IMG/VR virus record: IMGVR_UViG_3300044844_001196 | Coordinates: 1-55,055 of that record | Strand: one strand, 5' to 3' | DNA length: 55,055 bases | Source of the DNA: a virus | Part shown: positions 27,582-35,967 of the stretch, piece after piece | Numbering within the stretch: the first letter of the stretch is position 1 | Layout: each line of letters starts with the position of its first letter | Program-made: the position numbers and the translations under genes | The notes under the pieces: model-generated | What the model saw: the letters and a program-made list of their open reading frames with translations, nothing else | What the model was told of the DNA's origin: nothing | Databases searched by the model: none

Positions 27582-27586
27582 AAAAA

Positions 27587-28450
27587 ATGGAAAACAAAAT
27601 CGCAAGTAATTTTAAAAGTGAGTTAAACAAACAATTTGCAGCGGCTTCTGCCCAAAACTCCGATTTGAACTCAATTGAAGGTGTTAAAACTAAATCTGAT
27701 TTCATCAGTTCAATAAAAGAGAAGAAAGGTGAAACTAATGAAAAATGGTCTGAGAAGTACAAAAAAAGTATAGACTGTAACAACCCTAAAGGTTTTAGTC
27801 AAAAAGCTCATTGCCAAGGTAAGAAAAAGAAAAGTGAGAATAAAGAGGCGGCATCTTCAGGAGGTGCAGGTGCTTTTGTTACCGCACTGTCAGGTAAAGT
27901 ACAAGAAAATATTACTGAAGCTGAAAGAACTATTATGGCTAAATTAAGAGACTTATCTAAAAAGTACGCTAAAGAAAAAAATGACTCACCATCGAAAGAA
28001 CAAATAGAAAAAATTTATCAAGATTTAAAAAAACAATTTAACAAAGGTGTTAATGTTGAAAAAGAACATAAATCTGCGGACCCTAAACTCATAACCTTAG
28101 ACCACTTATCAGAGGACCCAAAGTATTATGATAAGTTAGAAAAGGTTGAAGCTAAAGAGGCGACTAGTTCATTTTCTTCAGGTTCATATGAAACACCATC
28201 ATTTTTAGCAAAATCCATGAGTCCAAAAAAGTGGAGAGGTAGAAGTAAAACACAGATTCCTGGAGGTAAATTTGTTGAGGTTAAAAAAAAATGTAAGAAA
28301 TTTCCTTACTGTAATCAAGGAGATATTAATGCGCTTACTTTAACTGAAAATAGTACAATAAAAAATATTATTAAAAAATTGGCAAAAGAATTTGGAGTTA
28401 ACGAGTCAATTATAAAAAAAATTATAATTAGAGAATACTCTAAAAACTAA
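27587..28450 (+). CDS. Hypothetical Lys/Ser-rich protein, 287 aa
   Basis: ATG 27587 is chosen; an upstream GTG overlaps the preceding gene. The sequence is highly charged with a KCKKFPYCNQGDINAL segment near residue 245 and a C-terminal helix TIKNIIKKLAKEFGVNESII. The C-terminal LTENST/IKKI pattern also occurs in the next gene (LTENTTMDLTEDEL), suggesting related signals. Possibly a head or internal virion protein; no family found. Confidence 0.55.
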   Translation: MENKIASNFKSELNKQFAAASAQNSDLNSIEGVKTKSDFISSIKEKKGETNEKWSEKYKKSIDCNNPKGFSQKAHCQGKKKKSENKEAASSGGAGAFVTALSGKVQENITEAERTIMAKLRDLSKKYAKEKNDSPSKEQIEKIYQDLKKQFNKGVNVEKEHKSADPKLITLDHLSEDPKYYDKLEKVEAKEATSSFSSGSYETPSFLAKSMSPKKWRGRSKTQIPGGKFVEVKKKCKKFPYCNQGDINALTLTENSTIKNIIKKLAKEFGVNESIIKKIIIREYSKN

Positions 28451-28467
28451 AAAGCTAATTATTGTGG

Positions 28468-28475
28468 TATTTATA
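28468..28475 (+). promoter_or_regulatory. TATTTATA box
   Basis: Exact TATTTATA, four bases before the ATG at 28480; same arrangement as at 5200 and 40844. Confidence 0.4.
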
Positions 28476-28479
28476 TAGT

Positions 28480-29958
28480 ATGAATAAGAAAACTATCATA
28501 GATAAAATTTTGAATGAGTCAATCGATGACAAAATTAATGAATTGACATCAAGACTTGAAGAAAAAATTAATATTTTAGAAGTTGATGCTTATGATTTAG
28601 AATATGAACAGACATATGTTTTTGATAGTGTTAATGGAAAACCTAAAAGAGTAATTTTTAAAGGTAGAGGTAGAAAAGGTAGGAGTGATTCTGAAACCCA
28701 AACTTATCATTTTGAAGATGATAGAGGTAACGATATAATGTTATCAAAAAAAGGAGTGTTGAATAAAATAAAAAATGTAGATAAAGAAATGAAAAAAGAA
28801 AATGACGAGTTTACCGAGGGTAATGCTTTCACAAAAAAATTGAAAGATACCAAAAAAGGTGGTGAATTTAAAATTGGAAATAAAACTTATGTTGACAAAT
28901 CAGAATTAGAAGAAAAACTATATGGTGGTCAAAAAAAGTTAGACAAAAATAACAATAATAAAATTGACTCTGAGGATTTTAAAATGTTAAGAAAGCATAA
29001 TAAATCTGAAATTGAAGAGTTAGGTGGTATGGATGATGTACACCCAAGATTTGGAAAGAAAAATTTTGGAAAAATGAGTTATGATGAGATAATTGGTCTT
29101 TTAACTCAAAAATTGGAAGATGATGAGGATGAAAGTGGGACGAAAACCAATAATAGTGACCGTTTGGAAGAAGCTAAAAAATTTATTCAGAAAGCGGTAA
29201 ATAAAATGGGAAAGAAAGGTACCTCAGGTGCTAAAAATGAGTCAATTATGTATAAATTAGCATTAACTGAAAACACAACAATGGATTTAACTGAAGATGA
29301 GTTGATTGATATGATTGAGGAATTAGTTATTGAAGCGAAAGAAAATGAAAAGTTTTCAGGTAAGGCTAAAGGTACAGTTGAATATGAAAGAATTTCAAAA
29401 TTGAATAAGAAAGAAAATAGTGACGCGTTAAAAGACGTAGATAAAAAAATGAGAGAATATCTCAAAGATGGTTCAAAGGGACAGTACAATACAAACCCTA
29501 AATTTTTTCCAAAAAATAACGGACAATTGGCTAAAATGGATAAAAAGGCTTATATCCCTTCCGATGCGGTTAATGATTATGTGGACAATTTAACGGCTGC
29601 GGCACTTGAAAACATTGATTATGATGGAATAAATCCTGACGAGAAATGGGTAACTGATAATATTGAAGGTTCTTCAAGAACTGGTAACAATCCAGGATGG
29701 GCGAACACAGGAGAATCCGATGTTAACAAAAAAAGAAATAAGATTAGAAAAGATAATTTGTTATCTAAAATTAAAAGAAAGGCTTATAATAAATCCGCTC
29801 AACCAATTGTTAAAGATTCTTCAGGTGAACAAACGGATAAGGCAAGTAAATTAATGATGAAGTTAGAGTCAACTTTTGAAAAAGAACAAAATAATTTAAT
29901 TAGTGAAGAGTTCAGTAAAATTATGAACCTTATGAGTTACAATAAAAAAACTCAATAA
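28480..29958 (+). CDS. Hypothetical, possible internal head protein with EF-hand-like motif, 492 aa
   Basis: The N-terminus MNKKTIIDKILNESIDDK is an amphipathic helix resembling capsid-targeting sequences of T4 internal proteins, with a LNE site where a T4-type prohead protease could cut. An EF-hand/dockerin-like loop DKNNNNKIDSEDF lies near residue 160. The rest is Lys/Glu-rich, low in hydrophobic residues and probably extended or helical. A hairpin terminator follows directly. The virion role is inferred. Confidence 0.55.
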   Translation: MNKKTIIDKILNESIDDKINELTSRLEEKINILEVDAYDLEYEQTYVFDSVNGKPKRVIFKGRGRKGRSDSETQTYHFEDDRGNDIMLSKKGVLNKIKNVDKEMKKENDEFTEGNAFTKKLKDTKKGGEFKIGNKTYVDKSELEEKLYGGQKKLDKNNNNKIDSEDFKMLRKHNKSEIEELGGMDDVHPRFGKKNFGKMSYDEIIGLLTQKLEDDEDESGTKTNNSDRLEEAKKFIQKAVNKMGKKGTSGAKNESIMYKLALTENTTMDLTEDELIDMIEELVIEAKENEKFSGKAKGTVEYERISKLNKKENSDALKDVDKKMREYLKDGSKGQYNTNPKFFPKNNGQLAKMDKKAYIPSDAVNDYVDNLTAAALENIDYDGINPDEKWVTDNIEGSSRTGNNPGWANTGESDVNKKRNKIRKDNLLSKIKRKAYNKSAQPIVKDSSGEQTDKASKLMMKLESTFEKEQNNLISEEFSKIMNLMSYNKKTQ

Positions 29959-29985
29959 CATACACGATTTATTAAATCTTATTAT

Positions 29986-30018
29986 ATTCTCCATAGTATC
30001 CCTATGGAGAATTTTTTT
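29986..30018 (+). terminator. Intrinsic terminator overlapping the start of the next gene
   Basis: ATTCTCCATAG and CTATGGAGAAT form an 11-bp perfect stem around the loop TATCC, followed by seven T. The ATG at 30004 lies in the right arm and the T-run encodes the FF of MENFFN. Confidence 0.85.
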
Positions 30019-30483
30019 AACTACATATCAAAACCAGTTACTGAAGACGAGTTTAGTCTTTGGTATGAATCTAATAATATAATTTTTGAAAGGCTCGAAG
30101 TCTATCAGGATTTTGTTGTTTCATTAGTCCTTATGATTATGGATACGTACTTAGGGGATGATGGAGATGAGAACGCAGAAACTAAAATTAGGTTAACCAA
30201 AGATGAAAAAGACGACCATTTTGAATGGTGTTGGAATAAAGTGGTTAATAACTTCTCAAAGGAAAACATCATGATAGAACAAGATGGAGAACACAAGGTA
30301 TTCCTTAAAGACTTCATATTTGAAATCTATTACGAACAAAAAAATAAATACATCAAAGATTCAATGATTAAGTTTTTTCAAGATGTATTTAAACTTGGAA
30401 CGGTAATAACTAAATCCGACTTAGATTTAATAACAACAATTTATAAAACATTTAATCGAAGTACTAAATTTAGATTTACATAA
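30004..30483 (+). CDS. Hypothetical protein, 159 aa
   Basis: An acidic, mostly helical protein (FSLWYESNNIIFERLEVYQD; FIFEIYYEQKNKYIKD). No family recognised. Its start codon is inside the upstream terminator hairpin, so readthrough or a transcript starting within the hairpin would be needed for efficient translation. Confidence 0.6.
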   Translation: MENFFNYISKPVTEDEFSLWYESNNIIFERLEVYQDFVVSLVLMIMDTYLGDDGDENAETKIRLTKDEKDDHFEWCWNKVVNNFSKENIMIEQDGEHKVFLKDFIFEIYYEQKNKYIKDSMIKFFQDVFKLGTVITKSDLDLITTIYKTFNRSTKFRFT

Positions 30484-30519
30484 ACAAAAAAAATAGTATT
30501 TTTTTAAAAAAATAAACTT

Positions 30520-30699
30520 ATGGAAACAACTATTGAAAAAATCAAAGCTTTAACAGAGTCTCTTTCAGGTGATGTCACTAAATTCAATAACGGGAATAAT
30601 AGTGCTGGGACTAGAGCTAGAAAAACATCACAAGAATTAAAATCATTATTACAAACTTTAAGAGGTGAAATTCTTGAAAAAAGAAAAGAAGAAAAATAA
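30520..30699 (+). CDS. Histone H1/Hc1-like protein, 59 aa
   Basis: METTIEKIKALTESLSGD followed by NNSAGTRARKTSQELKSL and LRGEILEKRKEEK matches the small Bacteroidetes Hc1 family, whose core is NKAAGTRARKxxQELKxL. Such proteins are thought to bind and compact DNA. In a phage it could organise phage DNA, act in transcription, or be a captured host gene. Only 59 residues, so easily missed. It is two bases upstream of a small membrane gene. Confidence 0.75.
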   Translation: METTIEKIKALTESLSGDVTKFNNGNNSAGTRARKTSQELKSLLQTLRGEILEKRKEEK

Positions 30700-30701
30700 T
30701 A

Positions 30702-30884
30702 ATGGATTTTAATATTTTGTATAAGTTCTTTTGGGTATTTTCACTCTTGTATAGTGGAACGTTTTTAATACGATTTATATTTTCGATTTTTAAAACAGTT
30801 CCTGAAAAAATACAAGTGGGTTATTGGGAAAGAATTTTTCTTTACATTAATATTTCTTACTTTATAACTTATTTAATAAAATGA
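30702..30884 (+). CDS. Small membrane protein, 60 aa
   Basis: Two hydrophobic helices (residues ~6-29, FFWVFSLLYSGTFLIRFIFS, and ~43-59) flank a short loop with KTVPEKIQVGYWER. Overlaps the next gene by four bases (ATGA). Function unknown. Confidence 0.55.
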   Translation: MDFNILYKFFWVFSLLYSGTFLIRFIFSIFKTVPEKIQVGYWERIFLYINISYFITYLIK

Positions 30885-31324
30885 AAATGTTTGATTACTT
30901 AAAAAAAATTGGACCTTATTTCTTTCAGTTAAGAAAATTGGAAGACTATTTGGTTTTTGATGTTTTATTTCCTAGTTCTTGGAAATTACCCAAAAGATTT
31001 ATACAAGAAGATAAATTTATTAATAATGGTGAAACTGATAAAGAAGAATTATCATTATCATTTATTACTGATTTTACCGAAAGTGGGGTTGATTTAATGT
31101 ACCAAAATATTATTGGTATTATTAATTTTAATATTGAAAGAGAGGAAAAAGAAAGATTACTTGATGAAAAAATTGGTGAATTAAAAAAATTGTTTGATTC
31201 ACAAAAATTAGAAAACTTAAAAGAATTAAAGTTTGACATTAACCAATTTAAAGAACCTGTAAATGAAACACTCAAACGTGGAAACAGAACTAAATCTACT
31301 TCAGAAATCACAACTGAAGAATGA
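30881..31324 (+). CDS. Hypothetical protein, 147 aa
   Basis: An aromatic N-terminal segment (MFDYLKKIGPYFFQLRKLED) is followed by a helix with heptads (EREEKERLLDEKIGELKKLF) and a Ser/Thr-rich tail. Possibly membrane-peripheral because of the preceding membrane gene. It overlaps both neighbours. Confidence 0.55.
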   Translation: MKMFDYLKKIGPYFFQLRKLEDYLVFDVLFPSSWKLPKRFIQEDKFINNGETDKEELSLSFITDFTESGVDLMYQNIIGIINFNIEREEKERLLDEKIGELKKLFDSQKLENLKELKFDINQFKEPVNETLKRGNRTKSTSEITTEE

Positions 31325-31448
31325 GTTAGATATTGAAAATTATAAAAGTAGTTTAATACAAGAGATTAAAACTCTAAAAAAAGAAGATATAGTTAAAACA
31401 GAGAAACTTACATTATGGAGGAGAATCAAGATAATATTGGGTTTGTAG
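31263..31448 (+). CDS. Small coiled-coil protein, 61 aa
   Basis: Starts inside the preceding gene (62-base overlap) and encodes a heptad-rich helix (ELNLLQKSQLKNELDIENYK) ending in a basic amphipathic tail LWRRIKIILGL that could touch the membrane. Overlapping placement makes it less certain, but composition is protein-like. Confidence 0.5.
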   Translation: MKHSNVETELNLLQKSQLKNELDIENYKSSLIQEIKTLKKEDIVKTEKLTLWRRIKIILGL

Positions 31449-31636
31449 AGAAATTAGCACTTATTGCGGATGCTTGTGAAAGTCTAATACCGGTACAATC
31501 CAATATATTATTTGAGTTAAATGATGAGAATTATAAAAAAGTTTGTAAAGAAGTCGGATTTAACAAAGAAGATTCTGAATTAAAAGTAGATGTTGGAATG
31601 ACTTCTTTTATTTTTATTCGCGAGGGTGAGTTGTAG
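31415..31636 (+). CDS. Hypothetical acidic protein, 73 aa
   Basis: MEENQDNIGFVEKLALIADA followed by an acidic alpha/beta sequence. It overlaps the upstream small gene by 34 bases and the convergent minus-strand gene by 23 bases. No family recognised. Confidence 0.5.
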   Translation: MEENQDNIGFVEKLALIADACESLIPVQSNILFELNDENYKKVCKEVGFNKEDSELKVDVGMTSFIFIREGEL

Positions 31637-32243
31637 TTTTCCTATACAACATCTTTTTATTAAACCCATAATCTTCTAATAATTTATAAAGATATTTTCT
31701 CTGCTCAATTGAAAAATCTATAGAAATCAGGTACGGTTTCTTTTTTTCATTTGAAAGTATATTAATTATTCTTTCACTGTCATCTTCATTTTTTAATGAA
31801 AATAGTTCAATCAATTCATTATTTTGAATAATAATTTTGTTATTAAGTTTTGAAATTAAACTTATCTCTTTTTTATTTATTATTGAGTTGTAAAACTCAT
31901 CATATGATATCTTTTTATTTCTTTTGATATCAAATAAAAAATCTTCATTTAAATAATCATTTAGTTTAATGATTTCGAAATCTGATGATGTGATTGATAC
32001 ATTTCGACCAAACTTGTCCGTGAAGAAAAATTTACTATTTAAATTTAAATCTTCAAAAATCAAACCAATCATATAAGAACACCGTTTACCATTTTCAAAT
32101 TCTTTATTAAATTTAATAAGTGAATTTTTATTTAACAAATCACTAAAATAAGATAATGCTCGTTGTTTAGTTACAAAACTTTTGACAACCTTCTTTTTCT
32201 TATTATTTTTAAAAATAACTACTTTGAATTTTTTTTGATTCAT
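31614..32243 (-). CDS. Hypothetical protein, 209 aa
   Basis: Lys/Asn-rich protein beginning MNQKKFKVVIFKNNKKKKVV, with alternating strands and helices and a C-terminal FSIEQRKYLYKLLEDYGFNK segment. No family recognised. It is divergent from the DnaJ gene 40 bases away; the shared region holds an AT-rich TATTTATT box on this strand. Confidence 0.55.
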   Translation of the reverse strand: MNQKKFKVVIFKNNKKKKVVKSFVTKQRALSYFSDLLNKNSLIKFNKEFENGKRCSYMIGLIFEDLNLNSKFFFTDKFGRNVSITSSDFEIIKLNDYLNEDFLFDIKRNKKISYDEFYNSIINKKEISLISKLNNKIIIQNNELIELFSLKNEDDSERIINILSNEKKKPYLISIDFSIEQRKYLYKLLEDYGFNKKMLYRKTTTHPRE

Positions 32244-32283
32244 ATGTAAAGAATAAATATTAATTTCAAATTTTGAACATAAT

Positions 32284-33213
32284 ATGGAGAATTATTATAA
32301 TGTTTTAGGAGTTTCAGAAAATTCCACACAAGAAGATATTAAAAAGGCTTATAAAAAATTAGCAGTACAACACCATCCTGATAAAGGTGGGAATGAGGAA
32401 ACATTTAAAAAAATTTCCGAAGCGTATGAGACCTTAGGTGACTCTGAAAAAAAACAACAGTATGATTCACAGAGAAACAATCCATTTGGTGGTGGAGGGG
32501 ATGGTTTTGACCCATTCAGTATGTTTTCAAATATGTTTAATAACATGGGGGGAGCTCAAAGAAAAAATCCCGATAAAATTGTTAATTTAAAAGTTGGTAT
32601 TTTTGAGGCGTATAAAGGTGGAAGAAAAAAAGTTAACTATATGAGACATGACAAATGTGATGTTTGTTATGGTACTGGTGGGGACAAAGAAAACTGTAAA
32701 TCGTGTCAGGGACAAGGGTTTTTCATACAGAGAGTTGGGAATGGATTTTTCCAAACTGTACATAAAACTACTTGTCAGGCTTGTAACGGTAAAGGTTTTA
32801 AATACACTAAGGCTTGTTATTCTTGTAATGGTAATACAACTATGGTAAAAATGCAAAACATCGATATTGAGTTACCAAGTGGAGTTGATGACGGTACTTT
32901 CTTTAAATCACATGGAGGTGGTGACTATGCTAATGGTTCATACGGTGATTTATTATTTAAAGTTGAGGTTGTCCCTGAAAATAACTTCGAGAAAATAGGA
33001 CCTGATTTAGTTTATAACTATGATTTTACTATCGAAAATCTTAACGATGATAAAATTACCATTCCACATCCTAACGGAAATTTACAAATTGATTTTCCGA
33101 TTGATTTAGAAACAAAAAAACCTTTACGGGTTAAAGGTAAAGGTTTTTACAGAGAAGTTAGTGACTTGTATATAAAATTTAATTTTAAATACAAAAAATT
33201 AAAAGAAGGATAA
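32284..33213 (+). CDS. dnaJ: DnaJ-like co-chaperone
   Basis: The 309-residue protein has a J domain (1-65) with the HPD tripeptide (31-33) that stimulates DnaK, then a Gly/Phe linker ([13 protein letters not shown]). A zinc domain with four CxxCxGxG-type repeats follows ([31 protein letters not shown]), then a shortened client-binding domain. It is about 65 residues shorter than bacterial DnaJ and lacks the C-terminal dimerisation region. Phage J proteins usually recruit host DnaK for virion assembly or replication. Its 3' end overlaps a minus-strand mini-gene. Confidence 0.9.
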   Translation: MENYYNVLGVSENSTQEDIKKAYKKLAVQHHPDKGGNEETFKKISEAYETLGDSEKKQQYDSQRNNPFGGGGDGFDPFSMFSNMFNNMGGAQRKNPDKIVNLKVGIFEAYKGGRKKVNYMRHDKCDVCYGTGGDKENCKSCQGQGFFIQRVGNGFFQTVHKTTCQACNGKGFKYTKACYSCNGNTTMVKMQNIDIELPSGVDDGTFFKSHGGGDYANGSYGDLLFKVEVVPENNFEKIGPDLVYNYDFTIENLNDDKITIPHPNGNLQIDFPIDLETKKPLRVKGKGFYREVSDLYIKFNFKYKKLKEG

Positions 33214-33342
33214 AATCCATTTTGTACATTCAACACAACCCCATATAAACATGGATAAACTGAATAATTGAAACATTATTAACCATGGTTTATAATCGTT
33301 GATTTTTGCACATGCTTTACATTTTGGAGTATTTTGTATCAT
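33199..33342 (-). CDS. Small Cys-pair membrane protein, 47 aa
   Basis: [18 protein letters not shown] followed by a hydrophobic helix ([16 protein letters not shown]) and CVECTKW. Two Cys pairs flank one membrane segment, which could hold a metal or form disulfides. It overlaps the DnaJ 3' end by 15 bases on the other strand. This ORF fills most of the otherwise gene-free 33.2-33.4 kb stretch. Confidence 0.5.
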   Translation of the reverse strand: MIQNTPKCKACAKINDYKPWLIMFQLFSLSMFIWGCVECTKWILSFF

Positions 33343-33393
33343 AACTTATTATTTTTAATTTAATAATAAAAAGTTTAATTAAATAATAAATAT

Positions 33394-33789
33394 TTAATTC
33401 TTAGCTTCGGGGACCACTAAGTACATCCAAGCGTAATCGTTATATTCTATTATCATAAATAACACTCCTGTAATTTCAGAAGGTCCCATATAGAAGTTAC
33501 AACTATTCCCACTAGAATCTTGCATTCGGTATTGGGCAACATTATCTTGTTCTGCAAGTTTACCAACAACATAATAATCTTGTTGAGATTTACTAAAAAT
33601 AGTAACTTTGGAATCCGTAAGTTTAATTAGAATGTCACAATCATTTATTGTTCCGTTCCATACAATTTCATTTGTACTAAAGTCACGGTAACCAATATTA
33701 AATGTTCGGGCTCTCGCGTACTCAATGTCTTGAGAGAAATAGGGTAAAGAAAAAAGAAAGAAAAGAATTGATAAGATAAAGTTTTTCAT
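33394..33789 (-). CDS. Secreted protein, 131 aa, own promoter
   Basis: A clear Sec signal peptide (MKNFILSILFFLFSLPYFSQ, cleavage after Ser-Gln as is common in Bacteroidetes) precedes a ~110-residue beta-rich domain with two Cys (NDCDILIKL, GNSCNFYMG). Probably periplasmic or extracellular. It has a strong host-type promoter and so may be expressed early, for example as a superinfection or surface-modifying factor; this is inference. Confidence 0.65.
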   Translation of the reverse strand: MKNFILSILFFLFSLPYFSQDIEYARARTFNIGYRDFSTNEIVWNGTINDCDILIKLTDSKVTIFSKSQQDYYVVGKLAEQDNVAQYRMQDSSGNSCNFYMGPSEITGVLFMIIEYNDYAWMYLVVPEAKN

Positions 33790-33805
33790 TTGATTATATT
33801 TTTTA

Positions 33806-33836
33806 CAAATATAATAAAAAAAATTAATTTACCAAA
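33806..33836 (-). promoter_or_regulatory. Bacteroidetes-type promoter (minus strand)
   Basis: On the minus strand: TTTG (33836-33833), 19 bases, TATATTTG (33813-33806), 16 bases before the ATG of the secreted protein. It overlaps the 3' end of the glycosyltransferase gene. Confidence 0.75.
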
Positions 33837-34702
33837 CTAATCAATTTATTAATATCAAACATTTCGTCAATAGACATATAAGGACATTCATGATTTGGAC
33901 CTTCAAATGAATAGTCAAAAAGATATGAGTCAATTAACTTAACTGTATCAGTTGGTAACTTTGGTGATATATTATTATGTATACTATATCCAAAATTATT
34001 TGGTGATGTTCCTACCCATATAACATTAGATTTAAGATTTAGAGCTGCCGCAGCATGTTGTAAACATGAGTCAATTAACACCCTTTTGTCTGATGATAAA
34101 ATGATTAAACATAAATCAACTGCGGACAATTCATAATCAATAACTTCGGCATTTGGAAGTTGTCTTGATGATTTTTTACAAATTTGAATTATATGGTGTG
34201 TTTCACTAAATTTATTAGCAATTGATGATGACACATCAAATGGGATATCTCTGGTCCATGAATAAGATTGATTTGAATTAAACGCGCCCCCATTTGTTTG
34301 AATGAGTAATATTGGTTTTTCTCTTTGCCATTTAGACAATGAACGTTTTTGAGAAATATTTAAACTAATACTTGGTGTTTGATTGGTATACTCAATCCCG
34401 AGTAAGTCACACCAATTTTCAATTAGATGTGATTTTTTAAGTATATGATTTGTTTGATAATATGGTTCTTGTCGAAAGATTATTGTGTCTTTATCTTTAA
34501 TATAATCATCATAAAAATATTGAGTGGTACCTAATTTGTATACTCTATAAACTGAAGAATGGTTTAAGAATACTTCAGGGTATGAGGCGACTACTACAAT
34601 TTTTCTGTCTTCGTATTTCTCTTTTAATGATGTTAATAGAGACGTGGCGGCAATGTTTTTACCCAATCCTCCCTGTATGTGCCAAACAATATATTTTTCC
34701 AT
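33824..34702 (-). CDS. Glycosyltransferase, GT9-like (copy 2)
   Basis: The 292-residue paralogue of 3110-4000 shares IQGGLGKNIAATSLL, YFYDDYIKDK, TNHILKKSHLIENWC, LIQTNGG and YSWTRDIPF. The ATG at 34702, one base after the DUF2061 stop, is favoured. It is the last gene of the tail-fibre/sulfation operon. The presence of one such gene beside each fibre gene argues for a specific acceptor in each module. Donor sugar unknown. Confidence 0.65.
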   Translation of the reverse strand: MEKYIVWHIQGGLGKNIAATSLLTSLKEKYEDRKIVVVASYPEVFLNHSSVYRVYKLGTTQYFYDDYIKDKDTIIFRQEPYYQTNHILKKSHLIENWCDLLGIEYTNQTPSISLNISQKRSLSKWQREKPILLIQTNGGAFNSNQSYSWTRDIPFDVSSSIANKFSETHHIIQICKKSSRQLPNAEVIDYELSAVDLCLIILSSDKRVLIDSCLQHAAAALNLKSNVIWVGTSPNNFGYSIHNNISPKLPTDTVKLIDSYLFDYSFEGPNHECPYMSIDEMFDINKLISLVN

Positions 34703-34703
34703 A

Positions 34704-35147
34704 TTAATTTTTAGAACCAATTCTTATAAATTTATACCATACTCTTTCGTGGAAGAAATAAACAATTGGTTTAAGTAACAATTCTCCCACACCTAATAAC
34801 GATGATAACTCAATTGATGCCCCCAATGAGTACGCAACTCCTACGGTAATTAAAGTACCTAAAATTCTGTAAGATATTGTTTTTAAAATATGTCTGGTTA
34901 ATACCGATTCTTGTTTAACTGTTGTTATATATGCTACAGTGTTTTTAATCTCACAGTGACCCTCACAACTGATATGCCATTTATATTCGTTTAATTCAGG
35001 TATCCAGTCTTTAGTAGTATAAGTGTGACCATCAACAACAATATCAGAAACTAAAATTTCAGAACCATTCTCAATCAATCTCCATCTATCACATTCATTA
35101 GTTGAGTGAGTGTTAAATCTTATTTGAAATGTTTTAATTTTTTTCAT
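34704..35147 (-). CDS. DUF2061 membrane protein with N-terminal extension
   Basis: Residues ~85-145 form a DUF2061 domain: RHILKTISYRILGTLITVGV, LGVGELLLKPIVYFFHERVW, with two membrane helices. In bacteria this domain is often found next to or fused with sulfate-activation enzymes such as CysC. The N-terminal ~75 residues (FNTHSTNECDRWRLIENG, HISCEGHCEI) look like a soluble beta domain. It overlaps the nucleotidyltransferase gene by four bases, and APS kinase lies next upstream, which supports a role in sulfate handling. Confidence 0.75.
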   Translation of the reverse strand: MKKIKTFQIRFNTHSTNECDRWRLIENGSEILVSDIVVDGHTYTTKDWIPELNEYKWHISCEGHCEIKNTVAYITTVKQESVLTRHILKTISYRILGTLITVGVAYSLGASIELSSLLGVGELLLKPIVYFFHERVWYKFIRIGSKN

Positions 35148-35542
35148 AGTTTACCTTCCAATTTCATTTGTTCTCTTATTTTAGTTGCAGAAATATCGTG
35201 TATTTCTTGAGGGGGAATTCTTTCAATAATATCATACCCAACACCTCTACCAAATTCTATTGAACATATATCAGGTATTACCATCACTTTAACTCTATCA
35301 CTCAATTCAGAATAGTGTGACTCAATATTACTCTTAACTTCTTGAGCGGTGAATGGATTTTTTTCATCAGGTTCAATGTCTCTGATACAAATCAATACAT
35401 TCTTACCTTCATCCATCGCTTGTTTAAATAACTCTTGGTGTCCTTTATGTAGTGGTTGCCATCTACCGACAAACATTGCAAATTGTCCATCTTTTGGTTT
35501 CAAAGATGACTGAACGTGAACTTTTTTATCCCAGTTACTCAT
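35144..35542 (-). CDS. HxGH nucleotidyltransferase (adenylyltransferase-like)
   Basis: The 132-residue Rossmann-like protein has GRWQPLHKGH (26-35, HxGH ATP site) and ISATKIRE (117-124, the ISSTxIR motif), both typical of NadM/PPAT/cytidylyltransferase enzymes. It overlaps APS kinase upstream and DUF2061 downstream by four bases each. Given APS kinase next door it might form APS from ATP and sulfate, since ATP sulfurylase belongs to the same superfamily. Its motifs look closer to NMN or other adenylyltransferases, and an NAD or sugar-nucleotide role is equally open. Confidence 0.75.
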   Translation of the reverse strand: MSNWDKKVHVQSSLKPKDGQFAMFVGRWQPLHKGHQELFKQAMDEGKNVLICIRDIEPDEKNPFTAQEVKSNIESHYSELSDRVKVMVIPDICSIEFGRGVGYDIIERIPPQEIHDISATKIREQMKLEGKL

Positions 35543-35967
35543 TTTTTATTAAAAGGTATTAAATCAAGACATTCGTCTATAGTTTTATTTGTTGTGTCAA
35601 TATCAATAAAGTTTTCAGTTGGTTGTTCATACTCCTTAACAAAGTTTTGTTCTCTACCTCTGATTTCACTTGTGTGAACATAGATTTCACAAACTTCATT
35701 AGTTTCTTTTAATGAGTCCCTCATTCTTTTATAAGGAGCAACAACAGAAATTACAACTGTAAATCCCTTGTGGTCTAAAAAACGAGCCAAATCAACAACA
35801 GATTGGATATTTTTAATTCTACCTTCAGGTGAATAATCAAAGTTTTGAAATAACTCCCTCAAACCATCTCCATCAACATTAATACAATTATCTGAACACT
35901 TCTCAATTAAAGCATTCGCCAATGTTGTTTTTCCTGAGCCAGGTTGACCTGTGAACCAATAAATCAT
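35539..35967 (-). CDS. cysC: Adenylylsulfate (APS) kinase
   Basis: The 142-residue P-loop kinase has Walker A GQPGSGKT (7-14), the APS motif NVDGDGLRELF (30-40), SVVAPYKRMRD (74-84) and a C-terminal FVKEYEQPTENFIDIDT. APS kinase phosphorylates APS to PAPS, the donor for sulfotransferases. It is shorter than bacterial CysC (~200) but the catalytic motifs are present. It is four-base-overlapped on both sides, so PAPS formation is co-expressed with the fibre and sulfotransferase genes. Confidence 0.85.
   Translation of the reverse strand: MIYWFTGQPGSGKTTLANALIEKCSDNCINVDGDGLRELFQNFDYSPEGRIKNIQSVVDLARFLDHKGFTVVISVVAPYKRMRDSLKETNEVCEIYVHTSEIRGREQNFVKEYEQPTENFIDIDTTNKTIDECLDLIPFNKK

Noticed and set aside
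30484-30519. A/T-rich stretch as terminator
   Set aside because: The A and T runs could pair weakly but no GC-containing stem is present.
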